From an uncultured Marinobacter sp. (GTDB lineage: Bacteria > Pseudomonadota > Gammaproteobacteria > Pseudomonadales > Oleiphilaceae): a DNA stretch of 64,000 nt. Below the pieces are notes generated by a model. It was not told where the DNA came from. It was given only the letters and a program-made list of their open reading frames with translations, and did not search any database. The translations under genes and the position numbers were made by a program. The stretch is from positions 62,001 through 126,000 of the forward strand of contig NZ_CAJXKQ010000003.1 in assembly GCF_913055835.1 (NCBI RefSeq), given 5' to 3'. Of the stretch, positions 29,212 through 39,257 are shown in pieces; the stretch's first letter is position 1; the number at the start of each line of letters is the position of its first letter.

Positions 29212-30210
29212 TTACTTCGAATGATCCAAAACAATCTTCCCGGCTGACTCCCCTTTCAAAAACGCCTTCAGCGCCCCATCAAGCTCACCACGACCGATAT
29301 CACGCGCAGACGCCTCCGTCTTCGGACACGCCCACTCCCCCGCGAATTTCTTCCAAACGGCCTCTTTCTCCGCCAGTGGAATCTCTACGGAATCCACACC
29401 CAGCAGATTAACCCCGCGCAGGATAAACGGCAGCACCGTGGTCTGAAGGCCCGGACCGGCCACGAGGCCACAGCAGGAAACGGAACCGCCAGGCTGAATC
29501 TGCTTGAGCAGTTCGGCCAGGGGGCCACCACCCACCGTATCCACCGCGTTGGCAAACGCAGGTTTGACCAGAGGTTTCTTCTCTTCCGCCAGGGTCTCAC
29601 GGCCCACCACTTCGCTGGCGCCCAGAGCCTTGAGATCTTCCGCGTGGTCGGCCTTGCCACTGATGGCAACGACGTCGAACCCGAGTTTGGCAAGCAGCTC
29701 AACGGCAACGGTGCCAACCGCACCAGAGGCCCCTGAAACAGCGACTTTACCCTGCTCCGGTTTGGCGCCCATGGTCAGGAGTTTCTGGACACAGAGGCCG
29801 GCGGTGAGGCCGGCAGTGCCATAGATCATGGCGGTGCGGGCATTCCAGCCGGCAGGCATGGGGACGCACCAGGCGCCAGGAACGCGGATGTATTCGCCAA
29901 AACCACCGTCGGTATTCATGCCCAGGTCGTAGCCGGTCACGATAACGGGACTGCCGTTCGACGGGGTTCCCGTGGCAGATTCAACAACTTCACCTGCGGC
30001 GTCGATACCCGGGGTATGTGGGAAAGAACGGGTGACACCCTTATTACCGGAAGCTGACAGCGCGTCCTTGTAGTTAAGCGAGGAGTGGCTGACCCGGATA
30101 AGGACCTCGCCATCGGGAAGGTCTGCGGTGCTCAGGGTTGTCTCGGCGCCGACATACTCTCCGTTCTGCTCTTCGACACGCCAGGCTTTGAATTCGGTAT
30201 TGGTTGTCAT
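29212..30210 (-). CDS. acuI: YhdH/AcuI-type quinone oxidoreductase (acrylyl-CoA reductase family MDR)
   Basis: 332 aa; SLNYKDALSASGNKGVTRSFPHTPGIDAAGEV, VSGASGAVGTVAVELLAKLGF. Confidence 0.92.
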   Translation of the reverse strand: MTTNTEFKAWRVEEQNGEYVGAETTLSTADLPDGEVLIRVSHSSLNYKDALSASGNKGVTRSFPHTPGIDAAGEVVESATGTPSNGSPVIVTGYDLGMNTDGGFGEYIRVPGAWCVPMPAGWNARTAMIYGTAGLTAGLCVQKLLTMGAKPEQGKVAVSGASGAVGTVAVELLAKLGFDVVAISGKADHAEDLKALGASEVVGRETLAEEKKPLVKPAFANAVDTVGGGPLAELLKQIQPGGSVSCCGLVAGPGLQTTVLPFILRGVNLLGVDSVEIPLAEKEAVWKKFAGEWACPKTEASARDIGRGELDGALKAFLKGESAGKIVLDHSK

Positions 30211-30233
30211 CGTTGTTCCCCGTTTTCAGTAGG

Positions 30234-31295
30234 CTACTGGAACTTCTGGTTGCGGAAGGCACCCAAAACTTTCCAGACCGTGTGTTCAAGCGCCGCACTG
30301 GTTGCCAGCCCGAGCTTTTCCGGGAGGGTGCGTTTGCGCTGGTATGCCACTGAGACTACGTCCGCGCGGTCACAGGCTTCAATGAGATATTCGTCGGAGG
30401 TTTTGATCTCGTCGATCAGTTTCACCTCCAGCGCCCGCTTGCCAAACCAGATATCGCCATTGGCAACCGCGGCGATATCCAGATCCGGACGTCGCTCGCT
30501 CACATACTCCTTGAACAGACCGTGGGTATCTTCCAGATCTTCGAGGAACTTCTGACGCCCCTTGTCGGTATTTTCTCCGAAAATGGTCATGGTGCGTTTA
30601 TGCTCCCCGGCCGTCAGCACTTCAAAGTCCACATCGTTCTTCTTGAGAAAACGGTGGAAATTCGGGAGCTGGGCAACCACGCCAATAGAACCCAGAATGG
30701 CAAACGGCGAGGCGACGATCCGGTCAGCAACACAAGCCATCATGTAACCACCGCTGGCGGCGACTTTGTCGACACAAGCGGTAAGGCGTACACCCTTGCT
30801 GCGAATCCGGTCGAGTTGCGCGGCGGCAAGACCGTAGGAGTGGACCAGTCCACCACCGCTTTCCAGGCGGATGACGACTTCGTCTTTTTCCGGATCAGCG
30901 ATGCTCAATACTGCAGTGATGGCGCGGCGAAGCGGATCCGTGTCGCTTGCCTTGATATCGCCATCGAAATCGAGAACATAAACGCGACCGCGACTGTCGC
31001 TCTGTTCGTCGCTATCTTTCTTCCCCTTGGCCGCCTTCTTCTCGGCCTTTTGCTCTTTCTTTCGGGCCTTCTGGAAGAGCTTGCGTTGTTGATCCGACAT
31101 CAACTTGGACTGGATCGTTTCACGCAGTTTTTCGTATTTCTCGTTGAGTTTCCGGATCTTGAGCTCTCCCTCGCCCTCATGATCGCCCCGATCCTTCTGG
31201 GCGGCAGACATGATGACAGAGATCACCACCAGGGCCGCCACCACGAAAGTAACGATCTTGGCCAAAAACAAACCGTATTCTGTCAGGAACTCCAA
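30234..31295 (-). CDS. sohB: Protease SohB (S49 family)
   Basis: 353 aa; VIRLESGGGLVHSYGLAAAQLDRIR and VDKVAASGGYMMACVADRIVA. Confidence 0.95.
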   Translation of the reverse strand: MEFLTEYGLFLAKIVTFVVAALVVISVIMSAAQKDRGDHEGEGELKIRKLNEKYEKLRETIQSKLMSDQQRKLFQKARKKEQKAEKKAAKGKKDSDEQSDSRGRVYVLDFDGDIKASDTDPLRRAITAVLSIADPEKDEVVIRLESGGGLVHSYGLAAAQLDRIRSKGVRLTACVDKVAASGGYMMACVADRIVASPFAILGSIGVVAQLPNFHRFLKKNDVDFEVLTAGEHKRTMTIFGENTDKGRQKFLEDLEDTHGLFKEYVSERRPDLDIAAVANGDIWFGKRALEVKLIDEIKTSDEYLIEACDRADVVSVAYQRKRTLPEKLGLATSAALEHTVWKVLGAFRNQKFQ

Positions 31296-31398
31296 AGTGC
31301 TTCTCCAACTGGATGTACAAAGGCAAGAGTGTAACTTACCGAATTTATGGTGATAAGGAGAGCAAAAAAATTAAAACAAGCGTTCGATCGACCTTGAC

Positions 31399-31442
31399 AG
31401 AGCCGACCACTAACCATAAAGTCGGATGGCGAGGTCGGCTCT
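31399..31442. repeat. Inverted repeat agagccgacc...ggtcggctct
   Basis: 10-bp perfect arms at 31399-31408 and 31433-31442 in an intergenic region. Confidence 0.7.
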
Positions 31443-31526
31443 ACCCGGGCACCCGATCAGGCTCGTGAAGCCAGGGACATCAAGCCGTCGTGATCATGAC
31501 TAGACAACCATCAAAAGGGTAAAACA

Positions 31527-31841
31527 ATGTCTGTAGCTCAGGTATTTGAACAACTCGAACAGAATTTCAACGCAGACGCAGCTCAAGGCCTGGACCTGGT
31601 CTTCCAGTTCGACATCGAAGACGACAAGACCTATCACCTCGTCATCAATGACGGCACCTGCAAGATGCACGAAGGCGCCCATGACGATCCTTCTGTCACC
31701 CTGATCATGAACTCCGAAACCCTGAAGGGCATCGTTTCCGGCGAGACTGACGGTATGCAGGCATTCATGGCAGGCCAGCTGCGCGCTGAAGGCGACATGA
31801 TGCTGGCAACCAAGCTGGGCGAGCTGTTCAAGATGGGCTGA
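31527..31841 (+). CDS. SCP2 sterol-binding domain protein
   Basis: 104 aa; QFDIEDDKTYHLVINDGTCKMHEG, GETDGMQAFMAGQLRAEGDMMLATKLGELF. Confidence 0.92.
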   Translation: MSVAQVFEQLEQNFNADAAQGLDLVFQFDIEDDKTYHLVINDGTCKMHEGAHDDPSVTLIMNSETLKGIVSGETDGMQAFMAGQLRAEGDMMLATKLGELFKMG

Positions 31842-31865
31842 TTGGCCCCGGCACGTGTTGTGAGG

Positions 31866-31894
31866 AAAACCTGCGTTTCGGCGCAGGTTTTTTT
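31866..31894 (+). terminator. Rho-independent terminator
   Basis: aaacctgcg tttcgg cgcaggttttttt. Confidence 0.85.
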
Positions 31895-31907
31895 ATGCCC
31901 CGGGATA

Positions 31908-32555
31908 CTATTGATCCCAGAACTGAACTGCGGCCCTTGCCTGCTCGTTTACCGGAACAGCAGCCAGGCCCGTGGAGGAAAGTTTGACTTCGAAAACCGC
32001 CCCGTCCCGCATGGGCATGAAGGTCATGTTGCCACCGACAGCCTCCACAAACGGCAGGTTGAACTGCTGATCCCACTGCCAGAGGTCCGGCCAGATGCTT
32101 TCAGCAAGTCCGATTGCTGTTCTGGGGGCAGATCGTTCCTGCTCCAGCGACGTGTAGCGCCCACTCAATTGTTCCAACCGATAGCCCGGTGCGATATCAA
32201 GCCAGCGGAAGGGACCGGAAAACCGCATAATCCGCGCATCAATCTGCCACTGGTCCCCCTGCAGCGTCCTTACCGCTACTGTTTCGCCCATACTCTGGAG
32301 CGTGACCTGCCAGATCTGCTCGGCCTGTCGCTGCGTGGAGATGGTTGCAACGGTCTGCAAGCCAACCAACGAACGGTAGCTGGTGAGGTTTACTGCGATA
32401 ACGAGGACATAAAGGCCGGCGAGAATGACGCCAAATACCGCCATTCCTTTCAGCCAGGACAACAACCAACGGGGGTGTCTGAAAAACACCAGGCCCGCGA
32501 TTACCATTACCGCGCCTGCAGCGGCCAGTACGATGGTAGCGAGCGACTGGGACAT
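31908..32555 (-). CDS. Hypothetical membrane protein
   Basis: 215 aa, two N-terminal TM segments; 5-nt gap to fimL stop. Confidence 0.7.
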   Translation of the reverse strand: MSQSLATIVLAAAGAVMVIAGLVFFRHPRWLLSWLKGMAVFGVILAGLYVLVIAVNLTSYRSLVGLQTVATISTQRQAEQIWQVTLQSMGETVAVRTLQGDQWQIDARIMRFSGPFRWLDIAPGYRLEQLSGRYTSLEQERSAPRTAIGLAESIWPDLWQWDQQFNLPFVEAVGGNMTFMPMRDGAVFEVKLSSTGLAAVPVNEQARAAVQFWDQ

Positions 32556-32559
32556 GAAA

Positions 32560-34266
32560 CTACAAACCTACATCGTCCAGCGACGATTCTGCCAGTTTAA
32601 GCAGGTCAATGTTGCGGTCTTCACTCTTACCGATGCTCTCAATGTAATATTCCAGCGAGGTCAGCGCGTCGGCGAGAGCTTCAAGCACCTGAGCGGCCGG
32701 GGCTTCCTTGGCATCCAGCAAACGCTCCTGGATAGAAGCGGCCACACGCTCAAGAACCCCCGCTGCCCCGGGGTCGTTAACCATCTGCAGGCCACCCCAG
32801 ATGCTGTGCAGTGTCGCTGGCAGGTTGGCCAGGTGAAGTTTATCGTAGTCAGATTCAATAAAGGCTGTAATGGCCCGTTTTGCCAGGGTCAGAGCTCCCC
32901 GGGCCTCATCCGCGACCACATACAACGCCTCCCGAAGGTACACGGATTCTTCCCGTTTACGTTCGCCGCCTGCCAGCGCATCCGTTTCGGAGGTAATGCC
33001 ACGGGTAACAATTTGCATGACCGCATCTTCAATACCCAGCACTGAATCCGCCAGGCGATAGAGCTCATCGTCGCCCGGGAGCCGCGATTCTGCCTCCCAG
33101 CTGCGGAGTTTGCTGGCTTCTTCCCGGGAAATGCCCGCCAACTTGTTCAGGTCAAGCATCACCAGCGTGTTCGCCAGACGCTCCAGGGCATCGGCAATGG
33201 AAGACAGCTCTGCCAGATCCGGCTCGATGCCGCGTTCAATAATATCCAGTTTGTCTTTCAACTGGTTCAGCTCGTCCTGCAGGGCTTCCGACAGGGATTT
33301 GAGCACATCGGTCCCGGGACCATACAACCTGCGGGCATGGGCCTCGAGCATGGAATCCGGGAAGTCGGCCGGTGCGAGATGGTAAGCGGAGAGCACCTGG
33401 GTCACTTCAGGGTTGGCGGAGCCACTGCGATACAGCAAGTAGACCAGATCACGGATCAGCGAATCCGGCGCGTCTTTGGCCGTAGCAACCTTGCCCACGT
33501 AAACCACTTCCCGGGCGTATTTTTCGATCCGCATGAACATGCGCTTCCGGGCCTTGGTAAATATCATCGCCCGATCAAGCATCGTGTCTGCAACGATGCC
33601 AACGAGACACCACATCTGCCCCATGGGGGCACCCTGGCACAGGCGCGCAAGCCCACGGGAGGCGCGCCCGATGAGCTTCTTGTTCACCACGTCGTTGCGG
33701 TCGCGCAGAATGCCTAGAAGCGCCACCTGAAAGGTCAGGCGCATACGGCGAGCCATGATTTCGTAATCAGCCTCGTTGCCGTCAAAGGGCTCCACCGTCA
33801 CGCCAGCGCAGAAATCAGGGCGTTCCTTGACGTCGACATCAAAGAAACAGGATTCGGGATAGGGCTTTTCCCGCCGGGCCTCACGAAGATCGTTGATGAC
33901 AGGAAGCAGCAATTCGGGGTGATCTTCCCTTTGCTGGTGGTAATACTCGACGTAGCGGCGGAGGATAAACAGCGCGCTGTTGAGTGTGGTCAGGAGGATG
34001 TTTTTGTCGTCGTTGGCACCAACAGGCACATCGTTGGCCATGGTGACCGCTTCCTGGCACAACAGGGTGCCGCCGCGCAGCTCCACCAGGATAAAAATGC
34101 CCCGCAACTGATTGATGAAATCAACACAGTTCTGGAGATCCTCACCTCTTTCGCGGTTTTCCTGAAAGCGTTCAAGGCTGGATTCTGCCTGCTTGATGGT
34201 CTGTTCTATTTCACTTTTGACCAGATCAAACGACTGCGATTTCGTCGCGAGAGACGACTGAACCAT
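32560..34266 (-). CDS. fimL: FimL-like protein (ChpA-related, twitching/virulence regulator)
   Basis: 568 aa; repeated Hpt-like helical modules (DFINQLRGIFILVELRGGTLLCQEAV; LPATLHSIWGGLQMVNDPGAAGVLERV); neighbourhood matches Pseudomonas fimL/dnaQ/rnhA region. Confidence 0.75.
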   Translation of the reverse strand: MVQSSLATKSQSFDLVKSEIEQTIKQAESSLERFQENRERGEDLQNCVDFINQLRGIFILVELRGGTLLCQEAVTMANDVPVGANDDKNILLTTLNSALFILRRYVEYYHQQREDHPELLLPVINDLREARREKPYPESCFFDVDVKERPDFCAGVTVEPFDGNEADYEIMARRMRLTFQVALLGILRDRNDVVNKKLIGRASRGLARLCQGAPMGQMWCLVGIVADTMLDRAMIFTKARKRMFMRIEKYAREVVYVGKVATAKDAPDSLIRDLVYLLYRSGSANPEVTQVLSAYHLAPADFPDSMLEAHARRLYGPGTDVLKSLSEALQDELNQLKDKLDIIERGIEPDLAELSSIADALERLANTLVMLDLNKLAGISREEASKLRSWEAESRLPGDDELYRLADSVLGIEDAVMQIVTRGITSETDALAGGERKREESVYLREALYVVADEARGALTLAKRAITAFIESDYDKLHLANLPATLHSIWGGLQMVNDPGAAGVLERVAASIQERLLDAKEAPAAQVLEALADALTSLEYYIESIGKSEDRNIDLLKLAESSLDDVGL

Positions 34267-34484
34267 AAACGCTTCCCGTTAATGTTGCGGAGACTACCGC
34301 ATCCTCTTTGGTGGCGACTGGTCTGGCGATAGCGAACCAGGCCTTTTTGTTCTGGGCCGGCTAACCCCTTTTCCGGCCAAAGCGAGTTCGCAAAAAACTG
34401 GCGAACTTATCATTACTTATAACATAAAACTCAAGTACCTCAAGAAAGGCGGAATGTAACATTTGGTACAGACCGACCCAGTTC

Positions 34485-35195
34485 TCATTCTGCGGTCTGG
34501 AGTTTGCCCCACACGGTTTCGCCCGCCTGTTTTTCCAGCAGCGACATGAACTCCTCGTGGGCTTCATTTTCCGCACTGGAAGCCCGAACCACCGACAGTG
34601 GGGCCCTGTCCGCTGGAAGCCTTCTGATGCCGCCGGCGACGCCACCGTTTTCGGAACCGGCGTCCAGAGACAGAGCCGTCTGGCCACCAGTGAGGAGCAG
34701 GTATACGTCGGCGAGGATCTCCGCATCCAGCAAGGCTCCGTGGAGGTCACGGTTGCTGTTGTCCACACCGTAGCGTTTGCAGAGCGCATCCAGGTTGTTC
34801 TTCTGCCCAGGGTGACGCGCCCGTGCGATAGCCAGAGAGTCGACAATTCCGCAATGGTCAGCGGTTTTACGCACCGGTTTCAGGCGGGCAAATTCCGAAT
34901 CCATAAAGCCGACGTCGAAGGCGGCGTTATGGATAACCAGCTCGGCGCCTTTGATGAATTCGAAGAACTCGTCGGCAATGTCGGCAAAACGGGGCTTGTC
35001 GGCCAGGAACTCGTTGGTAATGCCGTGAACGGTTATCGCTTCGGCCTCAACTTCGCGGTCGGGGTTAATGTAAACATGGTAGTTGCGTCCGGTGAGCTGG
35101 CGCTCCATCAGTTCAACACAGCCGATCTCGATGATCCGATGGCCTTCGGCGGGATCGATACCCGTGGTTTCTGTATCCAGTACGATCTGTCTCAT
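34485..35195 (-). CDS. dnaQ: DNA polymerase III epsilon subunit
   Basis: IVLDTETTGIDPAEGHRIIEIGCVEL; VIHNAAFDVGFMDSEF. Confidence 0.96.
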   Translation of the reverse strand: MRQIVLDTETTGIDPAEGHRIIEIGCVELMERQLTGRNYHVYINPDREVEAEAITVHGITNEFLADKPRFADIADEFFEFIKGAELVIHNAAFDVGFMDSEFARLKPVRKTADHCGIVDSLAIARARHPGQKNNLDALCKRYGVDNSNRDLHGALLDAEILADVYLLLTGGQTALSLDAGSENGGVAGGIRRLPADRAPLSVVRASSAENEAHEEFMSLLEKQAGETVWGKLQTAE

Positions 35196-35218
35196 TTGCT
35201 AAACCTGGTTATCTGCAT

Positions 35219-35662
35219 TTATGCGTTTGAAAGCTCTTCGACACCGCGATTGGCGAGTTCATCAGCCAACTCGTTGTCGGGAACACCGGAATGGCCTTTT
35301 ACCCAGTGCCAATTGATCTTGTGCCGGGCGACTTCCGAGTCCAGTTCACGCCACAGATCCTCGTTCTTGACGGGCTTTTTCGCAGAGGTTTTCCAGCCAT
35401 TGCGTTTCCAGCCTGCCATCCATTCGGTGATACCCTTGCGCACGTACTGCGAGTCCGTAAACAACTCCACCTCGCAGGGGCGTTTCAGGGCCTCCAGGCC
35501 ACGAATGGCCGCCATAAGCTCCATGCGGTTGTTGGTGGTGGTGGCCTCGCCTCCATGCAGAGTCTTGCGGTTATCGCCATAACGCAAAACCACACCCCAG
35601 CCGCCGGGGCCAGGGTTGCCCTTGCAGGCGCCGTCTGTATACAGGATTACCTTGCCGGCCAT
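35219..35662 (-). CDS. rnhA: Ribonuclease HI
   Basis: [51 protein letters not shown]. Confidence 0.97.
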   Translation of the reverse strand: MAGKVILYTDGACKGNPGPGGWGVVLRYGDNRKTLHGGEATTTNNRMELMAAIRGLEALKRPCEVELFTDSQYVRKGITEWMAGWKRNGWKTSAKKPVKNEDLWRELDSEVARHKINWHWVKGHSGVPDNELADELANRGVEELSNA

Positions 35663-35690
35663 TCAGTCTCCTGGTTCGGTTATCAATAAG

Positions 35691-36488
35691 TCACTTGAGC
35701 TTGTCTGGGAGTGCGCCACTCCGGCTGCAGCCCCGGGAAGCGCCAACGGTGCCGGTCCCCGGTAGGGCAATAACCTTGTTCTGCCGCCATACAGGGCGTC
35801 TCGGCAGCCGGGCATGCACGCGTTTTTTGGCAAGGATACAGTAATAGGCGCCCACTGGCAGGAGCCGATTTCCGGATAGACGGCTGTCAATCCGGCTCAA
35901 CGGTTTACGACCGCTGCGTTGAAGAGGAGTTCTGAAAAAACGGGTAACCGATGCCTCGACATTGAACCCCAGCAGGCGCAGCCAGTCTTCCATCCGCCCA
36001 CGTAACAGGAAACGACCTCCCCACGGGCCCTCGCTGCTCCTCGTGATCAATTTACGCGCTCCCCACAGGCTGAGCGGGTTGAAGCCGAACAAGGCCATGG
36101 TACCCTCACCCCGAAGCACTCTCGCCGCCTCCCGAATCACCTGGTGCGGATAGGGAGAAAAGTCGGCAGTGTGGTGCAGCACCACAAGATCCATAGAGTC
36201 TCCGGGAAAGGCCAGTTCATCAGAATCACAAATGGCTACCCCGTCGGGTATGTGCGGGTACCATCGGGGTGTTGTCATGATCTTCTGGGAAAAATCCGTG
36301 CCTGAAGCCAGCGGTAGCCGATGGCTGATTCCCACCTGCAACTGTCTGGCACCCGTCAGGCGCTGGAGCTCAGCATCCACAAAACGCCTCTGATCTGCCA
36401 GCAGCGCCCGGCCCAGTGGGGTCTGGAACCAGCGCTCAAAGCTCTCATGTCTGGCGGAATAATCAACTGCGTCAGGTTCACTCACCAA
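35691..36488 (-). CDS. Class I SAM-dependent methyltransferase
   Basis: 265 aa; MDLVVLHHTADFSPYPHQVIREAARVLRGEGTMALFGFNPLSLWGAR. Confidence 0.9.
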   Translation of the reverse strand: MVSEPDAVDYSARHESFERWFQTPLGRALLADQRRFVDAELQRLTGARQLQVGISHRLPLASGTDFSQKIMTTPRWYPHIPDGVAICDSDELAFPGDSMDLVVLHHTADFSPYPHQVIREAARVLRGEGTMALFGFNPLSLWGARKLITRSSEGPWGGRFLLRGRMEDWLRLLGFNVEASVTRFFRTPLQRSGRKPLSRIDSRLSGNRLLPVGAYYCILAKKRVHARLPRRPVWRQNKVIALPGTGTVGASRGCSRSGALPDKLK

Positions 36489-36581
36489 TGCGCCACTCCC
36501 GGAAGCCCTTTGCCATGGTTGGGGCCTTGTATTTAATGCTCTATCATATCAGTCACATTCGATAAGCACATGTGGGGCCCT

Positions 36582-37376
36582 ATGCTGACCATTTCTGCCA
36601 TTTCCGCTTTCAGCGACAACTATATCTGGTGCCTTTCCGATTCCTCCAGCGGCAAAGCGCTGATTGTCGACCCCGGCCAGGCCCAGCCGGTTCTCGATCA
36701 TCTGGTCGAACACAGTCTGACACTCGATACCATCCTGGTAACCCATCACCATCCGGATCATGTTGGAGGGGTCAAAGAACTGGTTTCCCGCTTTCCGGAT
36801 TGCCGTGTAACCGGCCCTGCTGATTCGCCTTATAAAGGCAGCACCAACCTGGTTCACCCAGGCGATGAGGTTATCTGGGAGGACATCACCTTCCAGGTTC
36901 TCGGCGTGCCCGGCCACACCCTGGATCACATTGCCTATTTCACGGATGTCGAGGTTCATGGCCGGCCCGTGCTGTTCTGCGGCGACACCCTGTTTGTTTG
37001 CGGTTGCGGCCGGCTGTTCGAGGGTTCTCCGGAGCAAATGCGCCAGTCTCTCCAGACCCTGAGAGCCCTGCCGGGTAAAACCGCGGTTTACTGTGCCCAT
37101 GAGTACACCCTCGCGAATCTCCGTTTCGCCCGCAGCTGGCTTCCTGAAGATGAGGGACTCCGGGATTTCGAGCAGCAGTGTCAGGCTGCCCGCAATGAAG
37201 GAAAGCCAACCGTTCCTTCCGTACTTGAAGACGAGAAGCGGCTGAATCCTTTCCTCCGCTGGGATGATCCGGCTGTGGTGGACTCGGCCCGCAGCTACTG
37301 CGCCAGCCACGGCTTGCCGGCGGATTCCGAAAACGCCATCTTTGCGGCCATTCGCCATGGCAAGGACAACTTCTGA
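36582..37376 (+). CDS. gloB: Hydroxyacylglutathione hydrolase (glyoxalase II)
   Basis: [56 protein letters not shown]. Confidence 0.96.
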   Translation: MLTISAISAFSDNYIWCLSDSSSGKALIVDPGQAQPVLDHLVEHSLTLDTILVTHHHPDHVGGVKELVSRFPDCRVTGPADSPYKGSTNLVHPGDEVIWEDITFQVLGVPGHTLDHIAYFTDVEVHGRPVLFCGDTLFVCGCGRLFEGSPEQMRQSLQTLRALPGKTAVYCAHEYTLANLRFARSWLPEDEGLRDFEQQCQAARNEGKPTVPSVLEDEKRLNPFLRWDDPAVVDSARSYCASHGLPADSENAIFAAIRHGKDNF

Positions 37377-37544
37377 CGCCCGGCGATACGCACTTAACAA
37401 ATCCTCTCACAGCCGTAACGAGAGGTTTCTTGACCGCTTTAAAAGTGGTCCCATAGAATCGTTTCAACTTTGTGACCGTAAATTGTTCAATACGCCGGGT
37501 TTTCACTGTCTGCGCCCGGCCTCAACCTGGAACCGGATGTTGTT

Positions 37545-39245
37545 ATGTCGGTCAGTCGATTGTCATTGTTGTTTTTCGCCGGAGCCCTCGCGAGCGGCTG
37601 CAGTAGCCTGGTCAAGCAGGGGGAAGAAAGTCCGCTGAATACGCAGGAAGTCACTGTTGCCGCCGGCGATGAGGGGCTGAAGAAAGCGGTTGAGACCGGA
37701 GAGAACGGCAACGCCACTCGAAACGAACCGCTCGATGAAGCCATTGCTCCGGAATTGAAGGATGCAGCCAGGGATGCCCGTGAGAAGCTCGACAATCCGG
37801 TGGAAAAGACCGCCGAAACAGCGGTGGTCGAACAGGATCTCTGGGCCAGATTGCGGTCGGGATTTGCACTGGATCATGACATTGACAATGAGCGCGTCCG
37901 GGACCAGCTAAACTGGTATGCCCGTCACCCCGGCTATATTGACCGTGTGGTTGAGCGAGGTAGCCGCTACCTGCACTACATTGTCAATGAGACCGAAAAA
38001 CGAGGCCTCCCGGCCGAGTATGCCCTGCTCCCCATCGTTGAGAGTGCGTTTGATCCGTTTGCCTATTCTCATGGCCGTGCAGCCGGTCTCTGGCAGTTCA
38101 TCCCCTCCACAGGAAAGTACTTCGGGCTGACACAGAGCTGGTGGCATGACGATCGCCGTGATGTGATCGCCGCCACCGATGCTGCCCTAACCTATCTCGA
38201 CCGCCTGGCCAACCGGTTTGACGGCGACCACACGCTGGCTCTTGCGGCCTATAACAGCGGCGGTGGCACGGTCTCCAGCGCTATGCGCCGGAATCGCAAC
38301 AGCAACAAACCGACCGATTTCTGGTCTTTGCAACTGCCACGGGAAACCCGCCATTACGTGCCGAAACTAATTGCACTGGCCAAAATCTTCGATAATCCCG
38401 AGGCCTATGGCATTGAATTACCCTCGCTGAAAGACGAGCCCTACTTCGAGGTTGTTGAGACAGGCTCCCAGCTGGATCTTGCCCAGGCGGCGGAGCTGGC
38501 CGGCGTGGATGTGGATGAGATTTACCTGCTCAACCCCTCCTACAACCGTTGGGCCACTTCACCGGACGGCCCGCACCGACTGCTCGTTCCGGTTCAGAAC
38601 GCCGGGAACTTCCGCACGGCTCTGGCGCAAATCCCTGCCGGGCAACGGGTTTCGTGGCGTAACTACAAGGTCAAATCCGGCGACAGCCTGAATTCTATTT
38701 CCCGGAAATTCTCGACCACGCCGTCGGTTCTCCAGCAGGTGAACAACCTGAACAGCGACCTGATAAGGATTGGCCAGAGGCTGATGATTCCGTCTGCCTC
38801 CAAGGGCAGCGACGCCTATGCCCTGAGTGCTTCCCAGCGGCTCGAGCGCAAGCAGGACCGTAAGCGGGACGGCAACAAGGTTCGCTATACGGTTCGTAAA
38901 GGCGACACCTTCTGGGACATTGCCAGGGAGCATCGGGTGTCCGTGCGTGAGGTTGCTGCCTGGAACGGTATGGCGCCTGGCGACCCGCTGATACCGGGCA
39001 AGGAACTGGTTATCTGGTCCAAAACCAGTCAGCCCACGGTAATGGCAGCTAACAGTGGCCGCGGCGAGGCAATGGTTCGAAAGGTAGGCTACCGGGTACG
39101 CAAAGGCGACTCCCTGGCCCGGATTGCCAGCCGGTTTTCCGTGAATGTGCGGGATATCGCAAGCTGGAACGATCTGAACACCGCCCGTTATCTGCAACCC
39201 GGGCAAAGTCTGGTACTCTACGTTGATATCCGAAACAGTCCCTGA
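37545..39245 (+). CDS. mltD: Membrane-bound lytic murein transglycosylase D with three LysM repeats
   Basis: 566 aa; PIVESAFDPFAYSHGRAAGLWQFIPSTGKYFGL, AAYNSGGGTV; LysM starts YKVKSGDSL, YTVRKGDTF, YRVRKGDSL. Confidence 0.95.
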   Translation: MSVSRLSLLFFAGALASGCSSLVKQGEESPLNTQEVTVAAGDEGLKKAVETGENGNATRNEPLDEAIAPELKDAARDAREKLDNPVEKTAETAVVEQDLWARLRSGFALDHDIDNERVRDQLNWYARHPGYIDRVVERGSRYLHYIVNETEKRGLPAEYALLPIVESAFDPFAYSHGRAAGLWQFIPSTGKYFGLTQSWWHDDRRDVIAATDAALTYLDRLANRFDGDHTLALAAYNSGGGTVSSAMRRNRNSNKPTDFWSLQLPRETRHYVPKLIALAKIFDNPEAYGIELPSLKDEPYFEVVETGSQLDLAQAAELAGVDVDEIYLLNPSYNRWATSPDGPHRLLVPVQNAGNFRTALAQIPAGQRVSWRNYKVKSGDSLNSISRKFSTTPSVLQQVNNLNSDLIRIGQRLMIPSASKGSDAYALSASQRLERKQDRKRDGNKVRYTVRKGDTFWDIAREHRVSVREVAAWNGMAPGDPLIPGKELVIWSKTSQPTVMAANSGRGEAMVRKVGYRVRKGDSLARIASRFSVNVRDIASWNDLNTARYLQPGQSLVLYVDIRNSP

Positions 39246-39257
39246 CGTGCGAGACTT

